Positions 27,280-36,381 of a DNA stretch of 64,000 bases are shown here, piece by piece (positions within the stretch are counted from its first letter, which is position 1; each line of letters starts with the position of its first letter). The position numbers were made by a program, and so were the translations under genes. Below the pieces are notes generated by a model, which saw only the letters and a program-made list of their open reading frames with translations, did not search any database and had not been told where the DNA came from. This stretch comes from VAZQ01 sp963817015 (lineage in GTDB: Bacteria; Pseudomonadota; Alphaproteobacteria; Rhizobiales; Xanthobacteraceae): assembly GCA_963817015.1 (NCBI GenBank), contig CAWFMV010000003.1, positions 1 to 64,000 on the forward strand, written 5' to 3'.

Positions 27280-28354
27280 CTATTTGAGCACGAGGTCGAG
27301 CGCCAACGCATCGTTGAAGCGCGATGGCCGAATGCTCGATGCCGCTCGCCGCCGATTGCGCATCGCCGCTCACCGCATAGAAGCGATTGCCGATGACGCC
27401 GCCGGTGAAGCCGTGACGCGGATGCGGCATCGAGGGCAGTACCTGCCAGCGATTGAGCGTTGCGTCGTAGGCTTCGGTCGCGCGGAACGCGGCGAACAGC
27501 TGCCGATCCTGGTATTCGCCGCCGGCGACGATGACGTAATTGTTGTAGACGCCCCAACCCATGGCGCTGCGGCGGGTCGGCATTTTCTCGCGCGCAGTCC
27601 ATAGATTGGTTATCGGGTCGTACATCTCGACGAGGTCGATATTGGTGGCGCCGCCGGTGATGAAGGCGGAGCCGATGCGGCCGCCGATCGTGTAGAGCTT
27701 GTCGCTGACGCTCGCGGTCACGTGATGATTGCGCGGCGACCAGCATGTTGCGCACCTGGCGCCAGCTGTTGGTCGCGGGGTCGTATTCTTCGACGGTGGA
27801 CATCACGTTATGCGGGCGCGTCGGATGGATGCCGTTTTCGGTGACACCGTCGAGCGAATTGGCGCCGCCGGTGACATAGATCTTGCCGTTGGCGACCGCG
27901 GCGGCAGCGGCTCCGCGCCTGGTCGGCATCGGCGCAAGCTCTTTCCACTCGTCCTTGGCGGGGTCGTACTCCCAGGCGTTGTTGATCGGGTTCCAGGCCG
28001 GCGGGGCCTTGCTCGGGCAGCACGAAACCGCCGAACGCATAGATCTTGTTGTTGAGGCCGACGAAGGCGACGTGGTGGGAGTTGAGCCGCATCGGCTTCT
28101 TCTTCGCCCACTGATTGCTCGCCGGATCGTATTCGAACACGAGCGCGCGCGGCTCGAAACCCCGGCGCGAGACCGGAGAACGCATAGAGCTTGCCGTTGT
28201 GCGGCGCGCCCAGCACCTCCTCGGATGCTTCCGGGAACGCCGCAGCTGTGAACCACGGATTGGCCGGCGTCGGAGCGGGGGGCTGTGCGAGCGCGGGCGT
28301 GGCGGCGACGACGACAGCGGCGAAGGCGCAGCGCATGAGGCGGAGTGGCGACAT
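27280..28354 (-). CDS. Exported Kelch-repeat protein (frameshifted)
   Basis: About 358 residues, signal peptide MSPLRLMRCAFAAVVVAATP ending ALAQ. At least five Kelch blades can be counted by their GG and Y...W pattern: NGKLYAFSGL, LNNKIYAFGGFVLPEQ, ANGKIYVTGGANS with EEYDPATNSWRQVRNM, DKLYTIGGR with EMYDPITNLWTAREKMP, and YVIVAGGEYQDRQLFAAFR with EAYDATLNRWQVLPSMP. This gives a six-bladed propeller in the periplasm. Frame breaks fall near 28165, 28015, 27730 and 27320; the end FNDALALDLVLK stops at 27280. Propellers of this kind bind sugars or proteins or act as lyases; pairing with a Bug receptor suggests a role in handling a small ligand. Confidence 0.78.
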
Positions 28355-28516
28355 CGGTACTCTCCCTGATCCTCTCCGCGAGTTCGCGCGTGGACTTCGT
28401 TGTTGTCATCGACACGCGCACGCGCCGGCGCGGCCGCCTTCACCCAAGCAGAGGCACAAGCCTTGGGCACAAGCATAGGCAGGCGAGGAGGGCCTGCGCA
28501 ATGCGGCTCGGCGAGC

Positions 28517-29629
28517 CTAAAGGACGCGGTCAGGTCCCGGCGCGGAGGGCGGTCCTGACAGGGGTTGCTGCCGCACGCGCGGCAGAGCGCTTGGCAGCTC
28601 GCTCTGCAGGTAAGTGATGAGCTTCTCGCGCAGCTCGCAAGCAAGGTCATAGGCGTCGCCGGAGGTGCGCGCGCTCGCGATCACCCGCAGCTCGATCGTG
28701 CGCTCATGCGCCTCGGTCACCTGCAGCTTGACATCCTGACCGTCCCAAAGTGGCGATGCCTGCACGATCTCGACAGCCTTCGCACGGATGCGCTCGATCG
28801 GCGCCGTATGGTCGACATGCAGGGACATGGCGCCAATGCGGCGGGTCGATTCCCGCGTCCAATTCTGGAACGGCTTCTCGATGAAATAGGTGAGCGGCAC
28901 CACCAGGCGACGCAGGTCCCACAGCCTGACCACCACATAGGTGGATGTGATCTCCTCGACACTGCCAACCTCGTTCTCGACCTGCACGCTGTCGTCGATG
29001 CGGATTGGTTGCGCCACCGCAATTTGAATGCCTGCGAACAGGTTGCTGAGCAGCGGTCGGGCGGCCAGGCCGGCCACCAGGCCTGCAACGCCAGCGGAAG
29101 CAAACAGGCTGACGCCGTAGTGCCGCACGGAGTCGAAGGTCATCAGCGCCGCGCCCACGGTGGCGACGATGACGATGGTGTCGATCGCGCGAGCGAGCAC
29201 GCGCGCCTGCGTGAGGTGCTTGCGGGCGTAGAGATTGTCGGCGTCGCGCGCAAATCGCTTGAGGTAGAGGTCGGCGGTCATGTCGACCACGGTCACCGCG
29301 GCCCATCCCAACAGCCCGATCGCGACCACCAGCAGAACCTTGGCCACGACGCTCTCGACCTCGAAATCGAACGGGGCGGCCGGTAGCACAACGAAGAGGG
29401 CAAGGACGACGAGCGCAAGGCGCGTGAGCCCCATGGTGCGCAACAGGAACGAGTGCAGGTAGGGACGGCGATCCTTCAGCAGGCGTAACAGCAGCCGGAT
29501 CAGCACGCTGTGGATCACAAGCGCGAGCAGGGCCGCGAGCGCCAGCATGGCCGTGCCGACCAGCCCGTCCGGCGCCCAGGCGACATAGTCGCGCAACTCG
29601 GTCAGGCTGGTGCGGATGGCTTCGAACAT
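28517..29629 (-). CDS. MscS-family mechanosensitive channel
   Basis: 370 residues, intact. Four hydrophobic segments precede the pore helix: MLALAALLALVIHSVLIRLL, LTRLALVVLALFVVLPAAPF, VVAKVLLVVAIGLLGWAAVT and AIDTIVIVATVGAALMTF. The pore-lining TM3 reads SAGVAGLVAGLAARPLLSNL. The beta domain follows: FAGIQIAVAQPIRIDDSVQV, ENEVGSVEEITSTYVVVRLW. The C-terminal alpha/beta domain ends in a short Pro/Arg tail. It gates on membrane tension to release osmolytes from the inner membrane. Monocistronic; the start at 29629 follows GAGGTGATCGC. Confidence 0.92.
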   Translation of the reverse strand: MFEAIRTSLTELRDYVAWAPDGLVGTAMLALAALLALVIHSVLIRLLLRLLKDRRPYLHSFLLRTMGLTRLALVVLALFVVLPAAPFDFEVESVVAKVLLVVAIGLLGWAAVTVVDMTADLYLKRFARDADNLYARKHLTQARVLARAIDTIVIVATVGAALMTFDSVRHYGVSLFASAGVAGLVAGLAARPLLSNLFAGIQIAVAQPIRIDDSVQVENEVGSVEEITSTYVVVRLWDLRRLVVPLTYFIEKPFQNWTRESTRRIGAMSLHVDHTAPIERIRAKAVEIVQASPLWDGQDVKLQVTEAHERTIELRVIASARTSGDAYDLACELREKLITYLQSELPSALPRVRQQPLSGPPSAPGPDRVL

Positions 29630-29753
29630 GCGATCACCTCATGAGCTTCCGGCTAAAAATTGCTGAAAATTAGGAATGTCAATTTCACAGCGTTTAAACG
29701 TCTATTAGGTCAAATGCCGGCATGGTCTTTGCTCGAACAGGGGAGTTCAGGCC

Positions 29754-29882
29754 ATGCTACGTGTTGCGGTGCTGGTTGTGGCGATACTGGCTGGCTACGA
29801 CCACTATATGAACAACGGCGTGGTCCGATCAGCTGCCTTGCGGGCAACGAGCGAGATCCTGCACCATTTTGGCGTGATGTGA
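29754..29882 (+). CDS. Single-helix small membrane protein
   Basis: 42 residues: MLRVAVLVVAILAGYDHYMN, then NGVVRSAALRATSEILHHFG, VM. GGGGAGTTCAGGCC gives a good ribosome site before the ATG at 29754. One N-terminal transmembrane helix and a short amphipathic tail. Similar tiny single-helix proteins occur in Bradyrhizobium relatives. Function unknown; it is supported only by ribosome site and composition. Confidence 0.45.
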   Translation: MLRVAVLVVAILAGYDHYMNNGVVRSAALRATSEILHHFGVM

Positions 29883-29986
29883 ACAAGCCAAGATCTGAAC
29901 AAGCCGGGCGCCAGCGTCCCGCCGTTTCGGTGTGACAGGCGGGGCGGTGGACCGTTTTGCCGGCAATCACCGGTTTTGCCAGCAAT

Positions 29987-30962
29987 CACTCCTGCGGCTT
30001 GATGCCGATCTGCTGCATCAGCTTGCGCGGTCGACCGCACGTCCTCCTTGAAGAATGCCTCGAACTCGTCGACCGTCATCGGCATCGGCTCGTTGCCGGT
30101 CTTGGCGATGCGCTCCTGCACGACTGGCACCAGCAGGGCCTTGCGCGATTCCTCGTGCAGCTTGTTGACGATGTCGCGCGGCGTCTTGGCCGGCAAGAAC
30201 ACGGCGGTCCAGAACAGGTAGGTCGAAGTCCTTGAGGCCGAGCTCGGTTGTCGTCGGCACATCGGGGAGCGCAGTGGCGCGCTTCTCGCTGCTGACCGCG
30301 AGCGCGATGAGCTGGCCTTCCTTCACCAGCGGCAGCGCCGGCGCGAGCGGCAGGAAATAGAAATCGATCCGGCCGGCGAGGACCTCGGTGAAGGCTTCGT
30401 TCGGGCCGCGGAACGGAATGTGCTGGGCCTCGATGCCGGCGCTCAGTCGGAAGCGCTCGGCGGCAAGATGCGATGTGGAGCCGAGGCCGGCGGAGGCGAA
30501 GTTCATCGCGCCCGGCTTGGCCTTGGCGGCGGCGATCAGGTCGGCGACGGTCTTGAAGCCCTTCGACGGCGCGACGACCAGCACCGTCGGCGAATTGCCG
30601 AGCGGGAGCACGGCCGCGAAGTCGTTGAACGTGTCGTAGGGCAGGGTCTTGTAGAGGGACAGCGCGGAGGCGAAGGAGGAGGAGTGCACCAGCACGGTGT
30701 TGCCGTTCGGGGCCGACTTCGCGACCAGATTGGCGCCCAGCGTGCCGCCCGCGCCCGGCCGGTTCTCAAACACGATCGGCTGGTTGACCTGCTTCGAGAC
30801 CTGCTCGAACACGATGCGCCCGACGATGTCGTTGGCGGCGCCCGCCGCGAATGGAACGACCGCCGTGATCGTGCGATCGGGCCAGTTGCTCTGTGCAGTG
30901 GCAAGCTGGATGAGGGCGACCAGCAAGACGCTGGCGACGCCGCAGGCGCGAATGGATGGCAT
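29987..30962 (-). CDS. Bug-family substrate-binding protein (frameshifted)
   Basis: About 325 residues. The start MPSIRACGVASVLLVALIQL at 30962 follows GGGAGGATCGCGC. WPDRTITAVVPFAAGAANDI, FENRPGAGGTLGANLVAKSA, PNGNTVLVHSSSFASALSLY, GAMNFASAGLGSTSHLAAER, AQHIPFRGPNEAFTEVLAGR and GQLIALAVSSEKRATALPDV are the Bug blocks. Breaks near 30225 and 30035 separate LFWTAVFLPAKTPRDIVNKL and the end QQIGIKPQE (stop 29987). The usual PDGYT is PNGNT here, so the ligand pocket may differ. Stand-alone periplasmic receptor. Confidence 0.83.
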
Positions 30963-31174
30963 GCGCGATCCTCCCATATTGCACGTGGATGCATGTGCAT
31001 GCGGGCTTCGAACGATGTCCCGCTTGGAGACGTCCCCCTTGGCGACGGCTCGCAGTCTCCAGCATAGGCGTGCCGGTGGGTGGCGCAATCCGTCTCCCTG
31101 TGACGTTTTCGCTGGGAGTCCACAGAGTGAGCCCGGGTGTCCGCCGGCCCTGGACATCGCACCCGCGAGGTGCG

Positions 31175-31594
31175 ATGACGCGCGCGATGAATTTCCTGCT
31201 GCGCTTCTTCACGTGGTGGAACGGCTGGACCTTCGGCACGCAGGTCTGGACCAGCCTCTATGGCGAGTTCGTCGGCGAGGACGAATTCGGCAATCGATAT
31301 TTCCGCACGCGGGGCGGCAAGATCGACCCGAACCTCGGCTTTGAGCGCCGCTGGGTGATCTACAATGGCGTGGCCGAGGCCTCGACCGTTCCCCCGTCGT
31401 GGCATGGCTGGCTGCATCACACCGTGGACGTTCCGCCGACCCTGGAGAAGGTGGTGCCGCGCCCCTGGTGGAAGCCGCATCGGCCCAATATGACCGGCAC
31501 GCCGGGCGCGCATCGGCCCACCGGCTCGACATTGGCGCAGGGGCGGCGCCCGAAGGCGACCGGCGATTACAAGGCCTGGACGCCCGGACGATAA
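31175..31594 (+). CDS. Complex I accessory subunit NDUFA12 (B17.2-like)
   Basis: 139 residues from the ATG at 31175; the ATG at 31187 (MNFLLRFFTWWNGWTFGTQV) is an alternative. It is the alphaproteobacterial NDUFA12 homologue associated with the Q/N-module junction of NADH:ubiquinone oxidoreductase. Conserved blocks: SLYGEFVGEDEFGNRYFRTR, RRWVIYNGVAEASTVPPSWH, GWLHHTVDVPPTLEKV and the Pro-rich end PHRPNMTGTPGAHRPTGST. Its position before DUF2155 and aat is the usual arrangement in Hyphomicrobiales. Inner-membrane associated, on the cytosolic side. Confidence 0.93.
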   Translation: MTRAMNFLLRFFTWWNGWTFGTQVWTSLYGEFVGEDEFGNRYFRTRGGKIDPNLGFERRWVIYNGVAEASTVPPSWHGWLHHTVDVPPTLEKVVPRPWWKPHRPNMTGTPGAHRPTGSTLAQGRRPKATGDYKAWTPGR

Positions 31595-31766
31595 GTCTCA
31601 GACCCCGCGCTGGAACGCCGAAATGCCTTGCATATGAAGGCCTTCGGTGGGGTGAACTGTCCACCGCTGCGACCTATCCGCCCTTTCCCCGCCGTATTCC
31701 CCGTGTTAACAGCCCGATCAGGGTGCGGGATTAGGATTGCGTCCTGACTGATTCCCCCGGGCTAGA

Positions 31767-32749
31767 GTGATGATGGGACGACGTACGACAGTTGCCGCTA
31801 TTGCCGCCGCTGTGGCGATTGGCTTGGTCGTTCCGGCGGCTGCGCAATTCGGTTGGATCTTCGGCGACCCGCCGCGTCCGCCGTCGAACGTTCCCGGTGC
31901 CCGGCCGCAGCAGCCGCAGCAGCCCGATTACCCGCCGCCAACTGCCTACAACTATCCTCCTGCCAACTATCCGCCCGCCAACTATCCGCCTGCGCCGGAC
32001 TACCAACCCGGTGGTCAGCCGCCAGGCGTTCAGTCGCGGCCACTGCCGCCGCCCTCTGGAGCGGCGCTCGACCCGGCGCCGCGCGCACCACTGCCACTAC
32101 CGCCGGAGCCGCGCTCGACCCGGCGCCGCGCGCACCATTGCCACAGCCTGGTGGTGCGCCCACCAATCTTGCCCCAAACCTTGGTCCTGCAGCTGCCCCC
32201 GGTCCTGCAGCTGCCCCCGGTCCTGCGCCACGCGGACCGCGCGGGCCGGCCGATACATCGCCGCAGCCTGGTGACGAGGTCATCACCGAGCCGCCGCAGC
32301 AGCGCATCGTCAACAAATCGGCGCTGTTCTCAGGCCTCGACAAGATCACCGGCCGTATCATCAGCTTCGACGTGGCGATCGGTGAAACGGTCCAGTTCGG
32401 TGCGCTGCAGGTGACGCCGCGCACCTGCTTCACGCGGCCGACGACCGAGACGCAAAACACCGACGCCTTCATCGAGGTCGAGGAGGTCACGCTGCAGGGT
32501 GAGGTGCGCCGCATCTTTACGGGCTGGGTATTCGCCGCAAGCCCCGGGCTGCACGCGGTCGAGCACCCGATCTACGACATCTGGCTCACCGACTGTAAGA
32601 GCCCCGTCGTGGTGGCAGAGCCTGTAGCGCCAGCGCCAACTCCGGCGGCCGCGCCGCCGCCGCGCAATCCGCCCGCGCAGCCCAAGCAGAAGCAGGCGCC
32701 AAAGCAGCAGCCCCAGCAGCAGACACAGGGCTTTCCGCCGTTCCGCTGA
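31767..32749 (+). CDS. DUF2155 family exported protein (one frameshift)
   Basis: About 327 residues. The signal peptide TVAAIAAAVAIGLVVPAAAQ is followed by FGWIFGDPPRPPSNVPG and a long Pro/Tyr/Ala-rich region with repeats (YPPANYPPANYPPAPDYQPG; ALDPAPRAPLP twice; GPAAAP twice). The conserved DUF2155 domain is near the C-terminus: SALFSGLDKITGRIISFDVA, IGETVQFGALQVTPRTCFTR, VTLQGEVRRIFTGWVFAASP, AVEHPIYDIWLTDCK. The two copies of ALDPAPRAPLP are 47 bp apart, not 48, and this one-base difference causes the frame break near 32100. Periplasmic or surface protein, function unknown, conserved next to aat. Confidence 0.83.
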
Positions 32750-32765
32750 TTTGCAGCTTTTGTTT

Positions 32766-32816
32766 GAGCATGATCTTTTCCGAAAACCGGCTTCCACTTT
32801 TCGGGATCATGCTCTA
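32766..32816. repeat. Palindromic repeat (GAGCATGATC family), copy 1, overlapping the aat stop
   Basis: GAGCATGATC at 32766 and its inverse GATCATGCTC ending at 32814 bound an inner GAAAACCGG...CTTTTCGG segment. The adjoining TA makes CTCTAG, so the minus-strand TAG at 32814-32816 is the stop codon of aat. It sits between the convergent DUF2155 and aat genes and could end both transcripts. Confidence 0.7.
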
Positions 32817-33494
32817 GGCGCCTGGAGCTGTGAGCTGTGCCAGCGCCTCTTTGCCGGTCACCGGCCGGCTGGTCGGCAGCGCGCCGAAATCGCCATCACT
32901 GCCGAGCGCCGCTTCCAACAGCTTGTGATACTGGCGCCGCGGAACCTCGACCGCGCCAAAGCCTTTGAGGTGGTCGGTGACAAACTGGGTGTCGAGCAGC
33001 TTGAAGCCGCCGGCGCGCAGACGCGCGATCAGATGGACGAGCGCGACCTTGGAGGCGTCGCGGGCGCGGTGGAACATGCTCTCGCCGAAGAAGGCGCGGC
33101 CGAGCGAGACGCCGTAGAGGCCACCCACCAGCGCGTCGCCGTCGTAGACCTCAATGCTGTGGCAATGCCGGCGCTCGTAGAGCTTGCGGTAGAGCATGCG
33201 GATGCGGGCATTGATCCAGGTGCGCTGGCGGCCGGGCTGCGGCTCGGCGCAGCCGTCCAGCACGCCGTCGAAGTCGCGGTTGACCATCACGGTAAAGCGG
33301 TCCGATCGCACCGTACGGGCGAGCCGGCCGGGCAAGTGAAAACGGTCGAGCGGGATGATCCCGCGCATCTCGGGCTCGATCCAGTAGAGCGCCGGATCGT
33401 CCGCGCTCTCGGCCATCGGAAAGATTCCGCAGGCATAGGCCTTGAGCAGGACTTCGGGGGTGATCTCGATGAAGGCGGATTCGCGATTGGCCAT
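32814..33494 (-). CDS. aat: Leucyl/phenylalanyl-tRNA-protein transferase
   Basis: 226 residues, intact. Aat transfers Leu or Phe from tRNA to proteins with N-terminal Arg or Lys, marking them for ClpS/ClpAP degradation in the cytosol. Conserved blocks: LLKAYACGIFPMAE, LYWIEPEMRGIIPLDRFHLP, RTWINARIRMLYRKLYERRH, HSIEVYDGDALVGGLYGVSL, GRAFFGESMFHRARDASKVA and LLDTQFVTDHLKGFGAVEV. All are typical, with normal length. The substrate adaptor ClpS2 is encoded about 19 kb away. The stop codon lies inside a palindromic repeat. Confidence 0.96.
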   Translation of the reverse strand: MANRESAFIEITPEVLLKAYACGIFPMAESADDPALYWIEPEMRGIIPLDRFHLPGRLARTVRSDRFTVMVNRDFDGVLDGCAEPQPGRQRTWINARIRMLYRKLYERRHCHSIEVYDGDALVGGLYGVSLGRAFFGESMFHRARDASKVALVHLIARLRAGGFKLLDTQFVTDHLKGFGAVEVPRRQYHKLLEAALGSDGDFGALPTSRPVTGKEALAQLTAPGA

Positions 33495-33685
33495 ATGTTT
33501 GTGTCTGTCGTGTCCGTATCTGCCGCGCGCTTAACCTTCCGAAGCGCTGTTCGAACCCGATGCAACGGGCACTATAGCATGCTAGGCTCGCACGCGAGAG
33601 GTTCCATAACGGCATTCTCATAACGGCGTTCTCGTGACGGCGTTCTCATGACACCGGCTTCACACCAGGTTTCACATCCGGTTTC

Positions 33686-34072
33686 TTGCACCAGCTGCGG
33701 CACTGTCGGCGCCCGCTGATCGCGGTCGCGGTCATGCTCGTGGTGCTGCAGGCCCTGGTCTCGGGCCTAGCGAGCGCGCGGGCAGCCGTGATGTCGGCCA
33801 ACCCGTTCGATGCCGGCGTGATCTGCCACGGAGCGGGGGGCGGGCCAGAGCTGCCCGCTGACGATTCGTCCGGCTTGGGCTTCGCGAGGGATCTCTGCTG
33901 CGCGTTCTGTGCGGCGGCCGCGCCGGCGTTGTTGACGGTCACGCCTCCAGTCGTCGGCCACGTCGAGCGCGCCGGAACCCGTCGCCTCACGCCGCCTGCT
34001 CGTGATTATATTTTGATTACCCGTCGCGCCGTGCGGGCGGGACTCTCACAAGCGCCTCCAAGCTTCGCCTGA
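33686..34072 (+). CDS. DUF2946-like protein, first gene of a copper operon
   Basis: About 128 residues from a TTG at 33686; an ATG at 33648 in another frame could be the true start if one base is wrong. Hydrophobic segment RRPLIAVAVMLVVLQALVSG, then VMSANPFDAGVICHGAGGGP and DLCCAFCAAAAPALLTV. The ICHG...CCAFC spacing of Cys and His resembles DUF2946 proteins, which accompany copper and TonB genes. It lies 68 bp before the YcnI gene, so a copper-related role is inferred from context. Confidence 0.6.
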   Translation: MHQLRHCRRPLIAVAVMLVVLQALVSGLASARAAVMSANPFDAGVICHGAGGGPELPADDSSGLGFARDLCCAFCAAAAPALLTVTPPVVGHVERAGTRRLTPPARDYILITRRAVRAGLSQAPPSFA

Positions 34073-34140
34073 ACCTGATTGTTCGTTGCGGGCCGGCGGC
34101 TGCCGGCCCGGGTTCTTGCTCGAAGTCGGAGATCAACCCC

Positions 34141-34668
34141 ATGTTTCGTCCTCTACTCGCGGGCGCCGCCGGCGTCCTGGCCTCTATCTCATGCGCATCT
34201 GCGCACATCACTTTGGAGCAGCAGCAGGCGCCGGTCGCGTCTTCCTACAAGGCCGTCATGCGCGTGCCGCATGGTTGCGACGGCGCTGCCACCACCTCGA
34301 TCCGCATCCGCATTCCCGAGGGCGTCATCGGCGTGAAGCCGATGCCGAAGCCGGGCTGGCAGCTCAACGTCGTGAGCGGAAAATACGCCAAGCCCTACAC
34401 GCTGCGTGGCGCCAAGATGACCGAAGGCGTAACCGAGCTTTCCTGGTCGGGCGGCAAGCTCCCCGATGCGTACTACGACGAGTTCGTGTTCACGAGCGTG
34501 CTTGCCGAGGAGCTCGAGGCCGGCAAGACTGTCTATTTCCCGGTCGTGCAGGAATGCGAGAAGGGCATCCATCGCTGGATCGAGATTCCGAAGGACGGCG
34601 AGCATGGCGCACAGGGCGAAGGCGGTCCGCAACCGGCGCCAGGCCTGCGGCTTCTGCCGAAGCGCTGA
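34141..34668 (+). CDS. YcnI/DUF1775 copper-binding protein
   Basis: 175 residues, intact. The signal peptide MFRPLLAGAAGVLASISCAS is cut after AHA-like CASA, leaving an N-terminal histidine (HITLEQQQAPVASSYK) that is the copper ligand of DUF1775 proteins. RVPHGCDGAATTSIRIRIPE, KPGWQLNVVSGKYAKPYTLR, VTELSWSGGKLPDAYYDEFV and the GKTVYFPVVQECEKG strand are the family signature, with the conserved tryptophans. It is periplasmic, and the gene ends one base before the GTG of the CopC-CopD gene, so the two are translationally linked. Confidence 0.9.
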   Translation: MFRPLLAGAAGVLASISCASAHITLEQQQAPVASSYKAVMRVPHGCDGAATTSIRIRIPEGVIGVKPMPKPGWQLNVVSGKYAKPYTLRGAKMTEGVTELSWSGGKLPDAYYDEFVFTSVLAEELEAGKTVYFPVVQECEKGIHRWIEIPKDGEHGAQGEGGPQPAPGLRLLPKR

Positions 34669-34669
34669 C

Positions 34670-36245
34670 GTGTCTCGCGCTGGCGTGCTCGCTTGTTTCA
34701 TCGCTGTTCTGCTGACGGCGTGGCTCGCGTCGTCGGCGCGCCTTTGCGCATGCGTCGCTGGTGCGCGCTGAGCCGGCCGACGGCGCCATGCTTGCGGAGG
34801 CGCCTAAGGCCCTGAAGCTGACCTTCAACGAGCCGGTGTCGGTGCTGGTGATGCGGCTGATCGGCCCCAGCGGCGAGGTCATCGCGCCGGCCGCCGCGGC
34901 CGAGAACAACGTCGTTACCGTCACGCCGCCGCAACTGCGCCGAGGGAGCCACGTGCTGAGCTGGCGCGTGGTCTCGGCCGACGGCCATCCGGTCGGCGGC
35001 TCGTTCGTGTTCTCGATTGGCGCCGCGAGCGGGACCAGCGTTGCAGCATCGAGCAATACGGTCGCGCGCGCGTCGCTGTGGGCGGCGAAGCTCGCGGTTT
35101 ACGTTGCAATGGTCCTGGGCATTGGCGGGGCCTTTTTTGAGATCTGGGCCGGCACAGCGGGTCGCACGCAGGCCACGTCTGTTTACGTTGCCTTGCTCGT
35201 CGGCGGCCTGATCGTGACTCCGCTATCGGTCGGCTTGCAGGGGCTCGATGCGCTCGATCTGCCGGTGTCGCAGGTGATGCAAGCAGAGGTCTGGCGGGCT
35301 GGATGGGAGACCGCCTACGGACTGACCGCGCTCGTGGCCGAATGCGCGATCGTTGCCGGCCTGCTGGCATTGGTGACACCCGTGCGCCTCGCTCGCGCGC
35401 TGGCGCTCGTTGGTCTCTTAGGGATTGGTCTCGCGCTGCTGCTGAGCGGGCATGCCGGCACGGTTGAGCCACGCTGGCTCACGCGCTCGGCGGTTTTCTT
35501 GCATGGCGTTACGGTCGCGTTCTGGATTGGCGCGCTCATTCCTCTTGTGGTCGCGATCCGCGCCGGCGATCGCGACGCACTGATGCGATTTTCCCGCCTG
35601 ATTCCGGTTCCGCTCGCTGTCCTCGTCGCCACCGGATGCCTGCTCATGTTTGTGCAGCTCGACCGCGTCGATGCGCTGTGGACGACGCGCTATGGCCTGG
35701 TGCTGAGCGGCAAGCTTGCACTGGTTGCGGTCCTCCTCGGCTTGGCGGCGGCAAATCGTTTTGCGCTGGTGCCACGGTTTGCCGCGGCGGGCAGCGCTGC
35801 AGCCGGGCGTCCGCTGGCAACCTCGATCAGAGCCGAGCTTGCGCTCGCGTGCGTCATTCTGGCGCTGGTTGCGTCCTGGCGCTTCACGCCGCCGCCGCGC
35901 GCGCTTGCCGCGAGCGAGCGGGTTTTCCTGCATCTGCATGGCGAGCGCGGCATGGCGGAGATCGACATCGAGCCGGAGCGGGGCCGTGCCAAGACGTCCG
36001 TCAAGCTGCTCGACCCGGAGCTGCACCCGCTCGCCGCGAAAGAGCTCACGATCGTGCTGGCCAATCCGGCGGCTGGCATCGAGCCGATGCAGCGCCATGG
36101 CGTGAGCGAGGGCGAAGGCTTTTGGCGCGTCGATGATTTGCGCATTCCGGTTGCCGGCCGCTGGAAGCTGCAGGTCGAGATTCTGATCAGCGACTTTGAG
36201 AAGCTCGTGCTGGACGAGGAGGTTGTTCTGCCGCGCGTGCCATGA
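34670..36245 (+). CDS. CopC-CopD fusion, copper homeostasis protein (one frameshift)
   Basis: About 525 residues. A GTG at 34670 opens the signal VSRAGVLACFIAVLLTAWLA. A one-base change near 34745 leads into FAHASLVRAEPADGAML, where the histidine after the signal is the CopC copper ligand. The CopC domain ends LSWRVVSADGHPVGGSFVFS with the second histidine. Eight CopD-like helices follow, including FEIWAGTAGRTQATSVYVAL, SGHAGTVEPRWLTRSAVFLH and GVTVAFWIGALIPLVVAIRA. A C-terminal periplasmic domain (VFLHLHGERGMAEIDIEPER) resembles the YtkA-like part. Inner-membrane copper uptake or delivery; last gene of the operon. Confidence 0.88.
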
Positions 36246-36270
36246 CGCGCTCTCAATTCTTTTGAGCGGC

Positions 36271-36372
36271 GCATAGCCCGCGAAGACGGGCGTAAACGCC
36301 CTTATGTCCTTGTCGGAAAACCGGTTCCCACCCCGGGTCGAGCCCGGGGCATGCTTTGTCCGGGACATGCGC
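36271..36372. repeat. Composite of two palindromic repeat families
   Basis: It starts with GCATAGCCCGCGAAGACGGG and CGTAAACGCC, fragments of the GTAGCCCGGAT-type REP. It continues with TTGTCGGAAAACCGGTTCCC, the inner half of the GAGCATGATC family, and then CCCGGGTCGAGCCCGGGG, a short palindrome. It lies between the convergent CopC-CopD and slipin genes. Confidence 0.5.
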
Positions 36373-36381
36373 TAGCCGCGA

